64,000 bases of DNA from Ornithinicoccus hortensis (GCF_006716185.1 NZ_VFOP01000001.1:1612001-1676000), one strand, 5' to 3'; counted from the stretch's first letter, positions 8,924-17,926 are shown. The notes: a model not told the origin generated them from the sequence alone. Numbers and translations are program-made.

Positions 8924-9196
8924 TCACAGCCGCACGGTGGCCAGGTGGTAGCTCATCGTCTTGCCGTGCCCGTCGAGCACCGGGGACCCGGTGACCCCGC
9001 CACCCAGCACCCCGGGCAGGGTGAACACCATGGCGTGCAGCTGCGGCAGCACGTTCCGGGACACCGGCCCGGTCAGCAGGGGTGCGTAGGCAGCGGTCAC
9101 GACCTCCTCGGTCAGCCGCTCGACCAGCGTCCGGTGGGCCGGCCCGCCCCGGGCGATGACGGCCAGGATCAGCGTGTCGCCCTTGTCACCGGCACG
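8924..9196 (-). pseudogene. AtuA-like C-terminal domain fragment
   Basis: The reading frame encodes about 90 residues that match the C-terminal domain of acyclic-terpene-utilisation protein AtuA and its stand-alone relatives: RAGDKGDT at the start, then LPQLHAMVFTLPGVLGGGVT and LDGHGKTM near the end. The gene stops at 8924. Upstream of about 9196 the frame merely reads antisense through the LysR remnant, and no start codon or N-terminal domain is present. This is the 3' stub of a larger gene that lost its front part. Confidence 0.6.
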
Positions 9197-9975
9197 CTGC
9201 GCACCACCCGGCGGGTCGCGCTGACCGCCGACGGCGCCGCCGTCGTGGCCGTGGCCCGTTCCGTGGTCGCGGACGTCGAGGCCGGCCTCGCCCACGTCGA
9301 GGGCTACTGTCCGGGACCCGGGGGTCGCTGCGGATCGCCACGCTCCCGTCGCTGGCGGCCACCCTCCTGCCGCCCTTCGTGCTCGCGCTGCGCTCGGCGC
9401 ACCCCGGGGTGAGCATCACCGTCGAGGACCGCCTGAGCGAGGGGGTGCTGACCAGCCTCGGCAGCGGTGCCGTGGACCTGGCGGTGACCGCGCTGGGCCC
9501 GGACCGGCCGCGCCAGGCGCAGGTGCTGCCGCTGGCCAGGGACGACTTCTTCCTGGCGGTGCCGCAGGGGCACGACCTGGCCGACCGGGAGGAGGTGACC
9601 TGGGCCGACCTGGACGATCGGGCGCTGGTCGGCTTCTCCGGCTCCTCCAGCATCCGGCGCCTGGTGGACGAGGCGCTGGCCGCGCACGGCGTCGAACCGT
9701 CCGGGACGATCGAGGCGCAGAACGTCGGGTCGGTGGCGGGGCTGGTTTCCGGGGGCCTGGGGGTCGCCGCGGTCCCCGGTTTCGTGCTGCCGCCCCTGGA
9801 GTTCGCCCGGTTGCACTACGTGCCGCTGGTGCCGACGGTGAGCCGGCGCATCGTGCTGCTCCGCGATGCCCGCCGGCCGCTCACCCCCGCCGTGCGGACC
9901 TGGGTCGACATGGTGACCGGTCCCGGTGCGCCCCGCCCCGTGATGCGCGGCGTCACGTGGGTGGCCACCGGCTGA
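9196..9975 (+). pseudogene. LysR-family regulator, DNA-binding domain lost and frameshifted
   Basis: The effector-binding domain is intact from about 9313 (GTRGSLRIATLPSLAAT) to the stop at 9975. Upstream, in a different frame, come LRTTRRVALTADGAAVV and the linker helix, the normal end of a LysR helix-turn-helix domain. Two lesions are visible: the first 40 or so residues of the HTH are missing, and the frame changes between about 9303 and 9312. The break at about 9196 coincides with the break in the divergent AtuA-like fragment. The product cannot bind DNA as a normal LysR protein. Confidence 0.7.
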
Positions 9976-9985
9976 GCGGCGCCGG

Positions 9986-10435
9986 TCAGGTGCGCAGGCC
10001 GTCCAGGGTCCGGCGCAGCTGCTCGACGGTCTTGTCCGCGAGCCTCCTGAACGCCAGGTGCATCAGCGGGTACGCCAGCCGGGACCAGCCGCGCAGCTCC
10101 ACCGTGGCGTGGTAGTCGACCACGGAGCCGGTCGTGTCCTCGCCGGCGGCGGGTGCGACCCGGATGTCGTCGACCGTCCGGGCGCCGGCGTTGCGCCCCT
10201 CGAAGACCACGCCGTCCGTGCGCAGCTCGACGAGGGTGTACTCCACCGTGGTCTCCCGGCCCAGCACCCTGGACACGTTGCGCCACCTCGATCCCACCCG
10301 GACCGGCCCGTCGTCCAGCCGGGTGCACGAGCGGGTGCCCGGATCCCACTCCTCGGCGTGGCCGAAGTCCTGCAGGTAGCCGACGACCGCCTCCGGGGTC
10401 GCGGTCACGGTGGTGCTGCGGGTGACCCTGATCAT
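9986..10435 (-). CDS. SRPBCC-family (START/polyketide-cyclase-like) protein
   Basis: A 149-residue protein starting MIRVTRSTTVTATPEAVV, then a long helix-grip pattern with DFGHAEEWDPGT and a C-terminal amphipathic helix (LADKTVEQLRRTL). SRPBCC proteins enclose hydrophobic ligands, so lipid binding fits its place in a lipid-modifying operon; that is inference. Its ATG overlaps the stop of the upstream SDR gene (ATGA), and it is the last gene of the five-gene series beginning at 14658. Confidence 0.8.
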   Translation of the reverse strand: MIRVTRSTTVTATPEAVVGYLQDFGHAEEWDPGTRSCTRLDDGPVRVGSRWRNVSRVLGRETTVEYTLVELRTDGVVFEGRNAGARTVDDIRVAPAAGEDTTGSVVDYHATVELRGWSRLAYPLMHLAFRRLADKTVEQLRRTLDGLRT

Positions 10436-11208
10436 GCGTGCTCCTTGGTAGTGGTCGTCGTCTTCGAGGTGCCCGAGGGCGCCGCCAACCGGGCCCACAG
10501 CCCGACCGGCACGAGGCGGGCGGCCTTCATCAGCACCGCCATCCGCAGCGGGAAGACGATCTCGGACCGGTCCTTGGCCATCCCGTCCGCGATCGCGCGG
10601 GCGGCCTGCCCGGCGGTGATGATGAACGGCATCGGGAAGGTGTTTGCGCTCGTCATCGGGGTATCCACGAAGCCGGGGCAGACGGTCTGCACCCGGACGC
10701 CGGTGCCGTGCAGCCCGGCGCGCAGTGACTCCAGCAGGTTGATCTGGGCGGCCTTGCAGGCGCCGTAGGCCTCCGCGCCGGGCAGCCCCCGGTAGCCGGC
10801 CACCGAGGCGACCCCGACGATGCTGCCGTGCCCGCGCTCGCGCATCCCGGGCAGCACCTCGGCGATGCAGGTCGCCATCCCGAGCACGTTGGTGTCCAGG
10901 TGCTTGGTGAAGGAGTCGAGGTCCAGCTCGCCGGGGCGTCCCTGCTCCCACAGCCCGGAGCAGACCACCACGGCGTCCGGTGGTCCGACGGCTGCCTCGA
11001 CCAGACCGGCGGCCTCGCGCACCGCGGCACGGTCGGTCACGTCGACCGGCACGACGGTCATCGTCCCCCCGGCCACGCGGGCCAGCTTCGCCCCGTCCCT
11101 CGCGGACACCGCGACCCTGGCGCTCCGGGCCTGCAGTTCACGGGCCAGCGCGGCCCCGATCCCCGAGGACGCCCCGACCACCCAGACGGTCGATCCGAGC
11201 AGCCTCAT
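10432..11208 (-). CDS. Short-chain dehydrogenase/reductase
   Basis: A 258-residue classical SDR. It has the nucleotide-binding motif GASSGIG (residues 12-18), a catalytic Ser in VGVASVAGYRG and the YxxxK motif in AYGACKAAQ. A basic C-terminal segment follows. It would oxidise or reduce an alcohol/ketone with NAD(P)(H); given its neighbours the substrate may be a modified fatty acyl chain (inference). Both ends overlap neighbours by ATGA: its ATG overlaps the stop of the methyltransferase gene upstream and its stop overlaps the SRPBCC start, so translation is likely coupled. Confidence 0.88.
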   Translation of the reverse strand: MRLLGSTVWVVGASSGIGAALARELQARSARVAVSARDGAKLARVAGGTMTVVPVDVTDRAAVREAAGLVEAAVGPPDAVVVCSGLWEQGRPGELDLDSFTKHLDTNVLGMATCIAEVLPGMRERGHGSIVGVASVAGYRGLPGAEAYGACKAAQINLLESLRAGLHGTGVRVQTVCPGFVDTPMTSANTFPMPFIITAGQAARAIADGMAKDRSEIVFPLRMAVLMKAARLVPVGLWARLAAPSGTSKTTTTTKEHA

Positions 11209-12590
11209 CGCGCGCCTCCCGCGTCCGCCGCCGGGGACCCGGCGCCGGCGTCCAACCCGAACTGCCACACGTCCAGGTGGCCGGCGCGGAAGCCGGCCTC
11301 GGAGTAGGCCAGGTAGTACTCCCACACCCGCTGGAACTGCGCGTCGAAGCCCAGGGCGCCGACCCGTTCCGCCCCGGCCCGGAACCGGCTGCGCCACTCC
11401 CGCAGGGTGCGGGCGTAGTCGTCGCCCATCCTGCGCCGGCCGTCGATCCGGAGCCCGGCGCGTGCGGCCGCTTCCTCGATCGCCTCGACCGAGGGGATGA
11501 GCCCGCCGGGGAAGATGTACTTGTGGATCCAGGTGTAGGCGTGCCGTGAGTCCAGCATCACCTCGTGCGGCATGGTGATCGCCTGGAGCCCGAACCGGCC
11601 GCCCGGGACCAGCGCCGCGCGGACCGCGGCGAAGTAGGCGTCCCAGTAGTCGTAGCCGACCGCCTCGATCATCTCGACCGACACGACCGCGTCGTAGCGC
11701 TCCCGGATGTCGCGGTAGTCCCGGACCTCGACGGTCACGCGGTCACCCAGCCCCGCCGCCGCGACCCGCTCCTGCGCGAGCCGGGCCTGCTCGGCAGACA
11801 GCGTGATGCTGTGCACCCGCGCGCCGCGCCCGGCGGCCTGGATGGCCAGCTGCCCCCACCCGGTGCCGATCTCCAGCACGCGGCTGCCCGCCCGGACGCC
11901 CGCGAGGTCCAGCACGCCGTCCACCTTGTGCCGTTGCGCGGCGGCGAGCAGGTCCTCGCCCGGCTGCGCCTCCGCACCCTCGAACCGGGCGCCGGAGTAG
12001 GACATGGTCTCGTCCAGGAAGGTCGCGAACAGGTCGTTGGACAGGTCGTAGTGCCGCGCGATGTTGGACCGCGCGCCCTCCGGGTCACCGCCCTCGTCCG
12101 CGGGGTGGCTCGGCTCCAGGACGCGCCGGAACCGCTTGAGCCAGCCGGGCACGAGGGTGGTCAGCCGCTCTGCGAGCGGGGTGAGCACGTCGGCCAGGTC
12201 GCTGCCCGGTGCGGGCGCCCACTCCCCGGCCTGGAAGCCCTCGCCGACACCGATGCTCAGGTCCGCGCCGATCCGGTCGAAGAACCGCTCGGTCGAGATC
12301 TCCAGCCGGGGCGCCCCCGCGCCGGGGGAGCCCAGCACCGTCCCGTCCGGCAGCACCAGCTGCAGGTCGAGGTCGCGGACGGCGCGGCCGACCAGGGCCC
12401 GGGCCACCCGCCCGCGCACCGGCGCCCGCCGGGTCCGCTGGACATCGGCCCACGGGCCGTCGGCCCGCTGGTCAGTGCCCTGCTTATCGGTTCGGTGGTG
12501 GGTCGGGGTGACGCTCGGGGCCGTGGCGGTCCCGGTCGGCGCGGGGCCGCCGAGGTCCCGCGTCGTGGGGCGGGCGGTGTCCTGGGTCAT
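11205..12590 (-). CDS. Cyclopropane-fatty-acyl-phospholipid synthase family methyltransferase (UfaA-like)
   Basis: A 461-residue protein. About 65 residues of low-complexity Thr/Pro-rich sequence precede the conserved part. The core has NIARHYDLSNDLFATFLD, typical of CFA synthases, SAM motif I VLEIGTGWGQLAIQAA and VVSVEMIEAVG. The family transfers a methyl group from S-adenosylmethionine onto the double bond of a membrane-lipid acyl chain, making cyclopropane, 10-methyl or furan-precursor products. Which product is made cannot be told. It is the third gene of an operon in the order FAD oxidase, DUF1365, CFA-type, as at mycobacterial ufaA1. Confidence 0.9.
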   Translation of the reverse strand: MTQDTARPTTRDLGGPAPTGTATAPSVTPTHHRTDKQGTDQRADGPWADVQRTRRAPVRGRVARALVGRAVRDLDLQLVLPDGTVLGSPGAGAPRLEISTERFFDRIGADLSIGVGEGFQAGEWAPAPGSDLADVLTPLAERLTTLVPGWLKRFRRVLEPSHPADEGGDPEGARSNIARHYDLSNDLFATFLDETMSYSGARFEGAEAQPGEDLLAAAQRHKVDGVLDLAGVRAGSRVLEIGTGWGQLAIQAAGRGARVHSITLSAEQARLAQERVAAAGLGDRVTVEVRDYRDIRERYDAVVSVEMIEAVGYDYWDAYFAAVRAALVPGGRFGLQAITMPHEVMLDSRHAYTWIHKYIFPGGLIPSVEAIEEAAARAGLRIDGRRRMGDDYARTLREWRSRFRAGAERVGALGFDAQFQRVWEYYLAYSEAGFRAGHLDVWQFGLDAGAGSPAADAGGAR

Positions 12591-13351
12591 GCGGGTCTCC
12601 TGGTGGACGGGGTCGGGATGCTCGTATGCGGTGAGCTGGGTCGAGGGAACACGGGGAGTCGGCGCAGCCACAGCCAGCTGCCGTGCAGCCGGATCCGGGC
12701 GCTGGTCTGGTGCATCACCAGCGGGGTGCGCAGCAGTGCCCTGGCCAGCTCGCGCCGGGTGGCCGGCCGGGGCCGACCGGTGAACGAGGCCGCCAGCACC
12801 GGGGCACCGTCCTGGTGGAGCACCACGGAGACGGACACCCGGTCCGGGGAGAGGTGCAGGCGCACGGCATACCGCCCGTCGACGGACAGGAACGGGGAGA
12901 CGTAGAACTCCTTGGGCACCGAGGCCCGGCCGCTCCGGTCGGGCTCGAGCAGCTGGGCGTGCCGCTGCCCGTAGGTGTTGTGCACCTCCAGCACCGACCA
13001 CCGCACCGTCCCGTCGGGGGCCACGCACCAGTGCACCGACAGCGGGTTGAACTCGTGCCCCAGCGTGCGCGCGCCGGCGAGCATCAGCACCCGGTCCTCC
13101 GGGCCGGGTGCCGTGGCCCGACCCGTGGCGACCGCGAAGTCGACCACCTTGTCCCGGATCGGGCGGGGGTCCTCGGGGTCGAAGTGCCCCCGGGTGGGGA
13201 AGGCGGCGACCAGGCGGGGGGACGGAACCTCGGCCAGGTCGACCAGCCACAGGTATCCGGTCATCCCGACGTCGTGGCGGACCGGGGAGAGCCTGCGGTG
13301 GGCGACCCGACCGCGCACGACGGCCGGGAGGGCCGGGGGTACGGCCCTCAC
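12587..13351 (-). CDS. DUF1365 family protein
   Basis: A 254-residue protein with the hallmarks of DUF1365: VRGRVAHRRLSPVRHDVGMTGYLWLVDL near the N-terminus in two consecutive blocks, LGHEFNPLSVHWC in the middle and VPKEFYVSPFL. The GTG at 13351 is the start because it overlaps the FAD-oxidase stop (GTGA) and matches the usual family start. The stop overlaps the methyltransferase ATG. DUF1365 genes nearly always sit between an FAD amine-oxidase-like gene and a CFA-synthase-like gene; their biochemical role is unresolved, with lipid modification the accepted context. Confidence 0.85.
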   Translation of the reverse strand: MRAVPPALPAVVRGRVAHRRLSPVRHDVGMTGYLWLVDLAEVPSPRLVAAFPTRGHFDPEDPRPIRDKVVDFAVATGRATAPGPEDRVLMLAGARTLGHEFNPLSVHWCVAPDGTVRWSVLEVHNTYGQRHAQLLEPDRSGRASVPKEFYVSPFLSVDGRYAVRLHLSPDRVSVSVVLHQDGAPVLAASFTGRPRPATRRELARALLRTPLVMHQTSARIRLHGSWLWLRRLPVFPRPSSPHTSIPTPSTRRPA

Positions 13352-14658
13352 CAGGTCGCCCCGAGCCGCTCCGCGGCCTGCACGCCGGAGCGGCACCCGT
13401 CCTCGTGGAATCCCCAACCCAGGTGCGCCCCGGCGAACGCCAGGCGCGGTCCTCCCGCACCGCGCAGTACCCCTGCCGCGGCGACCGCGACGTGGGTGAA
13501 CACGGGGTGCCGGTAGGTCATCTCCGCGACCACGGCACGTCCCGGCACGGTGTCCCCCGGGTTGAGGGTGACCACGAAGTCGTCGGGGGAGTCCAGCCCG
13601 TGCAGCCGGTTCATCCAGTAGCTGACAAGGACCGGACGGTCCCCGCCGGCGCAGTCCTCGAGCCGGTAGTTCCAGGAGGCCCGGGCCTGGCGGCGGTCGG
13701 GCAGCACGGCCGGGTGCCGGTGCAGCACCGTGCGGTTGGTGGAGTACCCGATGGCCGACAGGGCCGACTTCTCCTCGGCGCTCGCGTCGGCCAGCAGGGC
13801 CAGGGCGTCGTCGGCGTGGGTCGCGACCACCACCCGGTCGAAGGTGGCGGTGGTCCCGTCGCCGGTGCGCACGTCCACCCCGTCGTCGTGCCGCTCGACG
13901 GCGAGGACGGGGGCACCGCTGCGCGCGACCGGCACCCGGGCGACGAGCGCGTCGACGTAGCTGGCCGACCCGCCGACCACCGTCCGCCAGGTGGGGGAGC
14001 CGGTGACCGACAGCATCCCGTGGTGGTCCAGGAAGGCGAACAGGTGCCGGGCCGGATAGTCGCGGGCGTCCTGCCCGTTGGCGGACCAGACGCAGGCGAC
14101 CAGCGGGACCGCGAAGTGCTGCACGAAGTAGCGGCTGAACCCGCCGGCCCGCAGGAACTGGCCCCAGGTGAGGGAGCCCTGACCGCGGGCGGCGTCGCCG
14201 GCGTCGTCCGCGGCCACGTCGTCCTCGCCCGCCCCGAGCAGCCGCCGGGCCAGCCGGTGGAAGCGCGGCACCTCGGTGAGCAGCCGCACGAACCGCGGGT
14301 CCGCGGCCCGCCGGGGCTGGGCGAGGATGCCGCGCGGTCCCCGGCCCCCGGCATACGACAGACCGCACCCGCCGCAGGTGACCGACATGCTCATCTCGGT
14401 CTCCCGGGTCCGGACCCCGAGCTCGCCGAACAACCGCAGCAGGTGCGGGTAGGTGCGCTCGTTGTGCACGATGAAGCCGCTGTCGATCCGCTGCGACCGG
14501 CCGGCCGAGTCGGTCACCGCGTGGGTGTGCGCGTGCCCGCCGAACCGGTCATCGCCCTCGAGGAGGGTCACCCGGTGGCTGCCCGACAGGACGTGTGCTG
14601 CGGTCAGCCCGGACACGCCGCTGCCGATGACGGCCGCGGTCGGTCGCCCGTCAACCAT
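13348..14658 (-). CDS. FAD-dependent amine-oxidase-like oxidoreductase, first gene of the lipid operon
   Basis: A 436-residue flavoprotein. The dinucleotide-binding motif AVIGSGVSGLTAAHVL lies at residues 9-24, followed by LLEGDDRFGGHAHT. The C-terminal FAD contact is FAGAHLGWGFHEDG. The family belongs to the NAD(P)-binding protein/amine oxidase group found beside DUF1365 and CFA synthase; the enzyme may desaturate or oxidise a fatty acyl chain (inference). The ATG at 14658 is chosen for the AGGTGG 6 nt upstream; an in-frame ATG at 14739 would run through the operator repeats. It is divergent from the CarH-like gene, 125 bp away. Confidence 0.85.
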   Translation of the reverse strand: MVDGRPTAAVIGSGVSGLTAAHVLSGSHRVTLLEGDDRFGGHAHTHAVTDSAGRSQRIDSGFIVHNERTYPHLLRLFGELGVRTRETEMSMSVTCGGCGLSYAGGRGPRGILAQPRRAADPRFVRLLTEVPRFHRLARRLLGAGEDDVAADDAGDAARGQGSLTWGQFLRAGGFSRYFVQHFAVPLVACVWSANGQDARDYPARHLFAFLDHHGMLSVTGSPTWRTVVGGSASYVDALVARVPVARSGAPVLAVERHDDGVDVRTGDGTTATFDRVVVATHADDALALLADASAEEKSALSAIGYSTNRTVLHRHPAVLPDRRQARASWNYRLEDCAGGDRPVLVSYWMNRLHGLDSPDDFVVTLNPGDTVPGRAVVAEMTYRHPVFTHVAVAAAGVLRGAGGPRLAFAGAHLGWGFHEDGCRSGVQAAERLGATW

Positions 14659-14673
14659 GCTGCCCACCTCTGA

Positions 14674-14774
14674 TCTGTCTAGGGTTTGTCCTGGTCTCAC
14701 TCGTGCGTGACGTTGGCCCAACGTAGCGGGTATGTCCAATGTTTGTCTAATGTATGTCGAGGGATGGCTAGGAT
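14674..14774. promoter_or_regulatory. Divergent promoter with 11-bp iterons and a 15-bp palindrome
   Basis: Between the FAD oxidase and CarH-like genes, the plus strand carries TATGTCCAATG (14731-14741), TTTGTCTAATG (14742-14752) and TATGTCGAGGG (14753-14763), an 11-bp series. Two weaker units of the same kind lie at 14674-14684 and 14685-14695, near the FAD oxidase start. Between the groups is the perfect palindrome ACGTTGG-C-CCAACGT (14710-14724). TAGGAT at 14769-14774 would make a -10 box for an almost leaderless carH-like mRNA starting at 14784. Known CarH operators consist of 11-bp direct repeats, so these are good candidates; binding is inferred. Confidence 0.65.
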
Positions 14775-14783
14775 GTCCGCACC

Positions 14784-15722
14784 ATGTACACGATCAAGCG
14801 CGCCGCCGAGCAGACCGGGGTCCCGGTCGCGACGCTGCGCGCCTGGGAGCGGCGCTACGGCGTCGTCTCGCCGGCCCGCACGGAGAGCGGCTACCGGGTG
14901 TACGACGAGGAGGCACTGCGCCGGCTGACCCGGATGCGCGACCTGGTCGCCCAGGGGTGGGCGCCCAAGCAGGCCGCCGAGCAGGTGCTGGGCGACGCCT
15001 CCGCGCCGGGGGGCGAGCGGGGCCCTGCTGACCCCGGTGACGCCGGTGAGGTGCCGGCCGATGCCGCGGCCCGGTTCGTGGACGCGGCGGCGCGGCTCGA
15101 CGGGGTGGCGATCGCGGCGGTGCTCGACGAGGTGATGGCCCACGCCAGCTTCGAGGCATTCGCCGACGGGTGGTTGATGCCGGCGCTGACCGAGCTGGGG
15201 GAGGCCTGGAGCCGTGGCACGGTCTCGGTCAGCGGCGAGCACCTCGCGGCCCACGCGGTCCTGCGCAGGCTCGCCGCCGCCTACGAAGCGGCGGGACGAC
15301 CCTCCGCCGGTCACCCGGTCCTGATCGGGCTGCCCGCCGGTGCGCACCACGAGCTGGGTGCCCTGGCGTTCGCGACGGCCGCCCGGCGGCAGGGGGTCGA
15401 CGTGCTCTACACCGGACCGGACCTGCCCGCCGACGGCTGGGTCGACGGGGTACGCCGGCACGGTGCCGTGGCCGCGGTCGTGGCGGTGCCGATGGGGGTG
15501 GACGTCCCCGCAGCACAGGAAGCCGTCGACGCGCTCCGCGCCGCCGACCCCGACCTGCTGGTCGCGGTCGGCGGCGCGCACCACGGTGTGCTGCGGGGTG
15601 CCCTCGGGCTGGGGCACACGATCACCGGCGGTGCGGCCCGGCTGGTCGCCGAGCTCACCGACCGGGACCGTGCTGCCGGGGGCCGTGCCGGTCACCGGAC
15701 CGGTCTCACATCTCCGGCATGA
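14784..15722 (+). CDS. MerR-family regulator with B12-binding photoreceptor domain (CarH/LitR type)
   Basis: A 312-residue protein. The N-terminal MerR helix-turn-helix ([20 protein letters not shown], then RRYGVVSP) spans residues 1-70. The four-helix cap carries the Wx9EH signature as [12 protein letters not shown], which in CarH contacts the adenosyl group of adenosylcobalamin. The cobalamin domain follows with AHHELG, where the His matches the lower-axial ligand of DxHxxG although the Asp is replaced by Ala. CarH proteins repress in the dark as AdoCbl tetramers and release DNA in light. It probably represses the divergent lipid operon and itself. The 3' end overlaps the convergent fasciclin gene by 17 bp. 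Confidence 0.85.
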   Translation: MYTIKRAAEQTGVPVATLRAWERRYGVVSPARTESGYRVYDEEALRRLTRMRDLVAQGWAPKQAAEQVLGDASAPGGERGPADPGDAGEVPADAAARFVDAAARLDGVAIAAVLDEVMAHASFEAFADGWLMPALTELGEAWSRGTVSVSGEHLAAHAVLRRLAAAYEAAGRPSAGHPVLIGLPAGAHHELGALAFATAARRQGVDVLYTGPDLPADGWVDGVRRHGAVAAVVAVPMGVDVPAAQEAVDALRAADPDLLVAVGGAHHGVLRGALGLGHTITGGAARLVAELTDRDRAAGGRAGHRTGLTSPA

Positions 15723-16440
15723 GGACGGCGTCGATCAGGTAGACCGTGGCGTTCTCGGTCTCGACGCCCCCGCAGATCACGGTGGCGTCGTTGACCGTCA
15801 GCGAGTCGCCCTCGCCAGCCACCTCGACGGTGCCGCCCTGCACGGTCGTCTGCTCGCCGACGACCTCCTCGGGAGACAGTTGGCCGGGCACCACGTGATA
15901 GGTGAGCACCGTGGTCAGCAGGTCGGCGTCGGTGGAGAGCGCGTCGAGGGTCTCCTGGTCGACCGCCGCGAACGCGTCGTCGACCGGGGCGAACACGGTG
16001 AATTCGTCCCCGTTGAGGGTGTCGACCAGGTCGACGTCCGGGTTCAGCTCGCCGGACACCGCGGCGACCAGCGTGGTGAGCAGCGGATTGTTGCTCGCCG
16101 CGACCGCCACCGGGTCCTGGGCCATGCCCTCGACCGACCCGGCGCCGTCCGGCACCGCTTCCGCGTAGGCGGCGCAGCCGGGCCCGACGAGGTTGCCGCC
16201 GGCCGCCATGTCCTCGGTCGTCTCCTCGGCCATGTCGTCCTCACCGGCCATGCCCTCCTCGGTGGCCATGTCGTCCTCGGCCGTGCCGTCGTCGGCGGCG
16301 TTGCCCTCGGACTGCTCGTTGCCGGGCATGTCGTCCATGCCGGCGTCGCCGTCGTCCCCGTCGCCGCCGCAGGCAGAGAGGGCCAGGGCCGAGGCAGCGA
16401 CGAGGGCCAGCAGGGACTTCTTGGTACGCAGGGTGCGCAT
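15706..16440 (-). CDS. Fasciclin (FAS1) domain lipoprotein
   Basis: A 244-residue exported protein. A signal peptide ends in the lipobox LALSAC (Cys at about residue 24). A 60-residue Asp/Glu/Met/Gly-rich linker and one FAS1 domain follow, with [15 protein letters not shown] and [20 protein letters not shown] lies 6 nt upstream of ATG 16440. MPT70/MPT83 of mycobacteria are related surface proteins controlled by SigK; the proximity here to the ufaA-like operon parallels that regulon. FAS1 proteins mediate adhesion, but function here is unknown. Confidence 0.88.
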   Translation of the reverse strand: MRTLRTKKSLLALVAASALALSACGGDGDDGDAGMDDMPGNEQSEGNAADDGTAEDDMATEEGMAGEDDMAEETTEDMAAGGNLVGPGCAAYAEAVPDGAGSVEGMAQDPVAVAASNNPLLTTLVAAVSGELNPDVDLVDTLNGDEFTVFAPVDDAFAAVDQETLDALSTDADLLTTVLTYHVVPGQLSPEEVVGEQTTVQGGTVEVAGEGDSLTVNDATVICGGVETENATVYLIDAVLMPEM

Positions 16441-16469
16441 GGTGGTTCCTTCCGTGGTGGGTGTCGGCA

Positions 16470-17926
16470 TCAGGTGACGGTGACCGTCACGTTGTGCCAT
16501 CCGGTCGACCCGTCGGGCGCTACTGGGGCCCGCTGGGACGTCTGTGTGTCGCCGGTCCGGTCCGTCGCGCGGACCTCCAGGCGGTGGGTGCCGGGGGCGG
16601 CCTCCCACTCCCAGCGCCAGGGGCGCCAGGTATGGGTGGAGTCCTCCTCGGCCAATTCGGCGTCCTGCCATTCGCCGTCGCCGACGCGGACCTCGACCCG
16701 CTCGATCCCCCGGGGCTGTGCCCAGGCGACGCCCGCGACGACGGCGCGGCCGGCGCCCAGTTGGGCGAACGGGCCGGGCACGTCGATCCGGGAGGACAGC
16801 TTGATCGGGGCCTGCTCGGCATACCCACGGTCGGTCCAGTAGGGGGTGAAGTCGGCAAACCGGGTGACCTCCAGGTCGACCAGCCACTTGGTGGCGGAGA
16901 CGTAGCCGTACAGGCCGGGCGTGACCATCCGGACCGGGAAGCCGTGCTCCAGGGGGAGCGGCTCACCGTTCATCCCGATGGCCAGCAGGGCCCCGCGGTC
17001 GTCGGTCAGCGCCGAGAGCGGGGTGCCGGCGGTGAAGTCGTCGGCGCTGGTGGACTTCACGGCGTCGGCGCCGGCCTGCACGCCGGCCTCCTCGAGCAGG
17101 TCGCGCATCGGTATGCCGAGCCAGGTCGCGTTGTCCACGAGGTCGCCGCCGACCGGGTTGGACACGCAGGTCAGGGTGATCCGGCGCTCGACGAGCCTGC
17201 GCTCGAGCAAGTCGGCGAAGCTGAGCTCCAGCGGGGTGTCGACCAATCCGTGGATCCGCAGCAGGTAGCCCTCGAGCGGCACGTCGGGCACGGTGAGGGC
17301 CGTGTCGACCCGGTAGAAGTCGGCGTTGCTGCTCAGGTACGGCGTCAGACCGGGGACCTCGAAGGTCACCCCGGTCGGCACCGGTGGCGCAGCCTCGGCC
17401 GGGGAGGGAAGGGTCAGGGTGTCCCGTGCCCCCGAGGCCGCGGGGCCGGCGCCGAGTCGGGCCCCTGCGCCCCCGACGGCGCCGACCGCCGCGACCGTTC
17501 CTGCGGCCCGGAGGAAGGCGCGCCGGTCGAAGCCGGGCGGCACCTCCCTGCCAGCCATGTCGTCGGTGAGCAGCACCCGGGTCCGGCCCGGTGCGCGCTC
17601 CGCCCAGGTCTGCGGGACGGGAGGCGAGGCGGTCCTGGCGTCGGTGGGGTGGGCGCTCGTGGGGCGGAGGGTCCGCAGCATCCACCACAGACCCCCGACC
17701 CCGACCACGGCCATCGCCACCACGGGGAGCAACCGCAGCGCTGTGCTCGCCCCGGCGGCCCGGTCGGTGAGGACCGGGCGGTGACGCCGGGGAGCGGGGC
17801 GCTGACACCCTCCCCGGCCAGGACCCCCGCCGCAGCCGCGACCAGGCCGGCCGCGGCCCCGCGGCGGCGGGCGCCGTGCGGACCGTGGGCCAGCGGTGGG
17901 CCGGTGGCGGGGTCGGAGGTGGTCAC
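16470..17926 (-). CDS. Sulfite-oxidase-like molybdopterin oxidoreductase with disrupted N-terminus
   Basis: The catalytic part is intact in one frame from about 17775 to 16470. It has a Tat-like segment [20 protein letters not shown], the molybdenum-ligand Cys in [14 protein letters not shown], and a C-terminal Ig-like dimerisation domain ending in WHNVTVTVT. The expected start is GTG 17926 (VTTSDPATG and one membrane helix), but that frame is lost at about 17776-17790. The related family normally has four N-terminal membrane helices; only the first and last are recognisable, so about 80 codons seem deleted along with the frame. A downstream start (ATG 17714) could still give a soluble or singly anchored enzyme. 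Confidence 0.7.
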
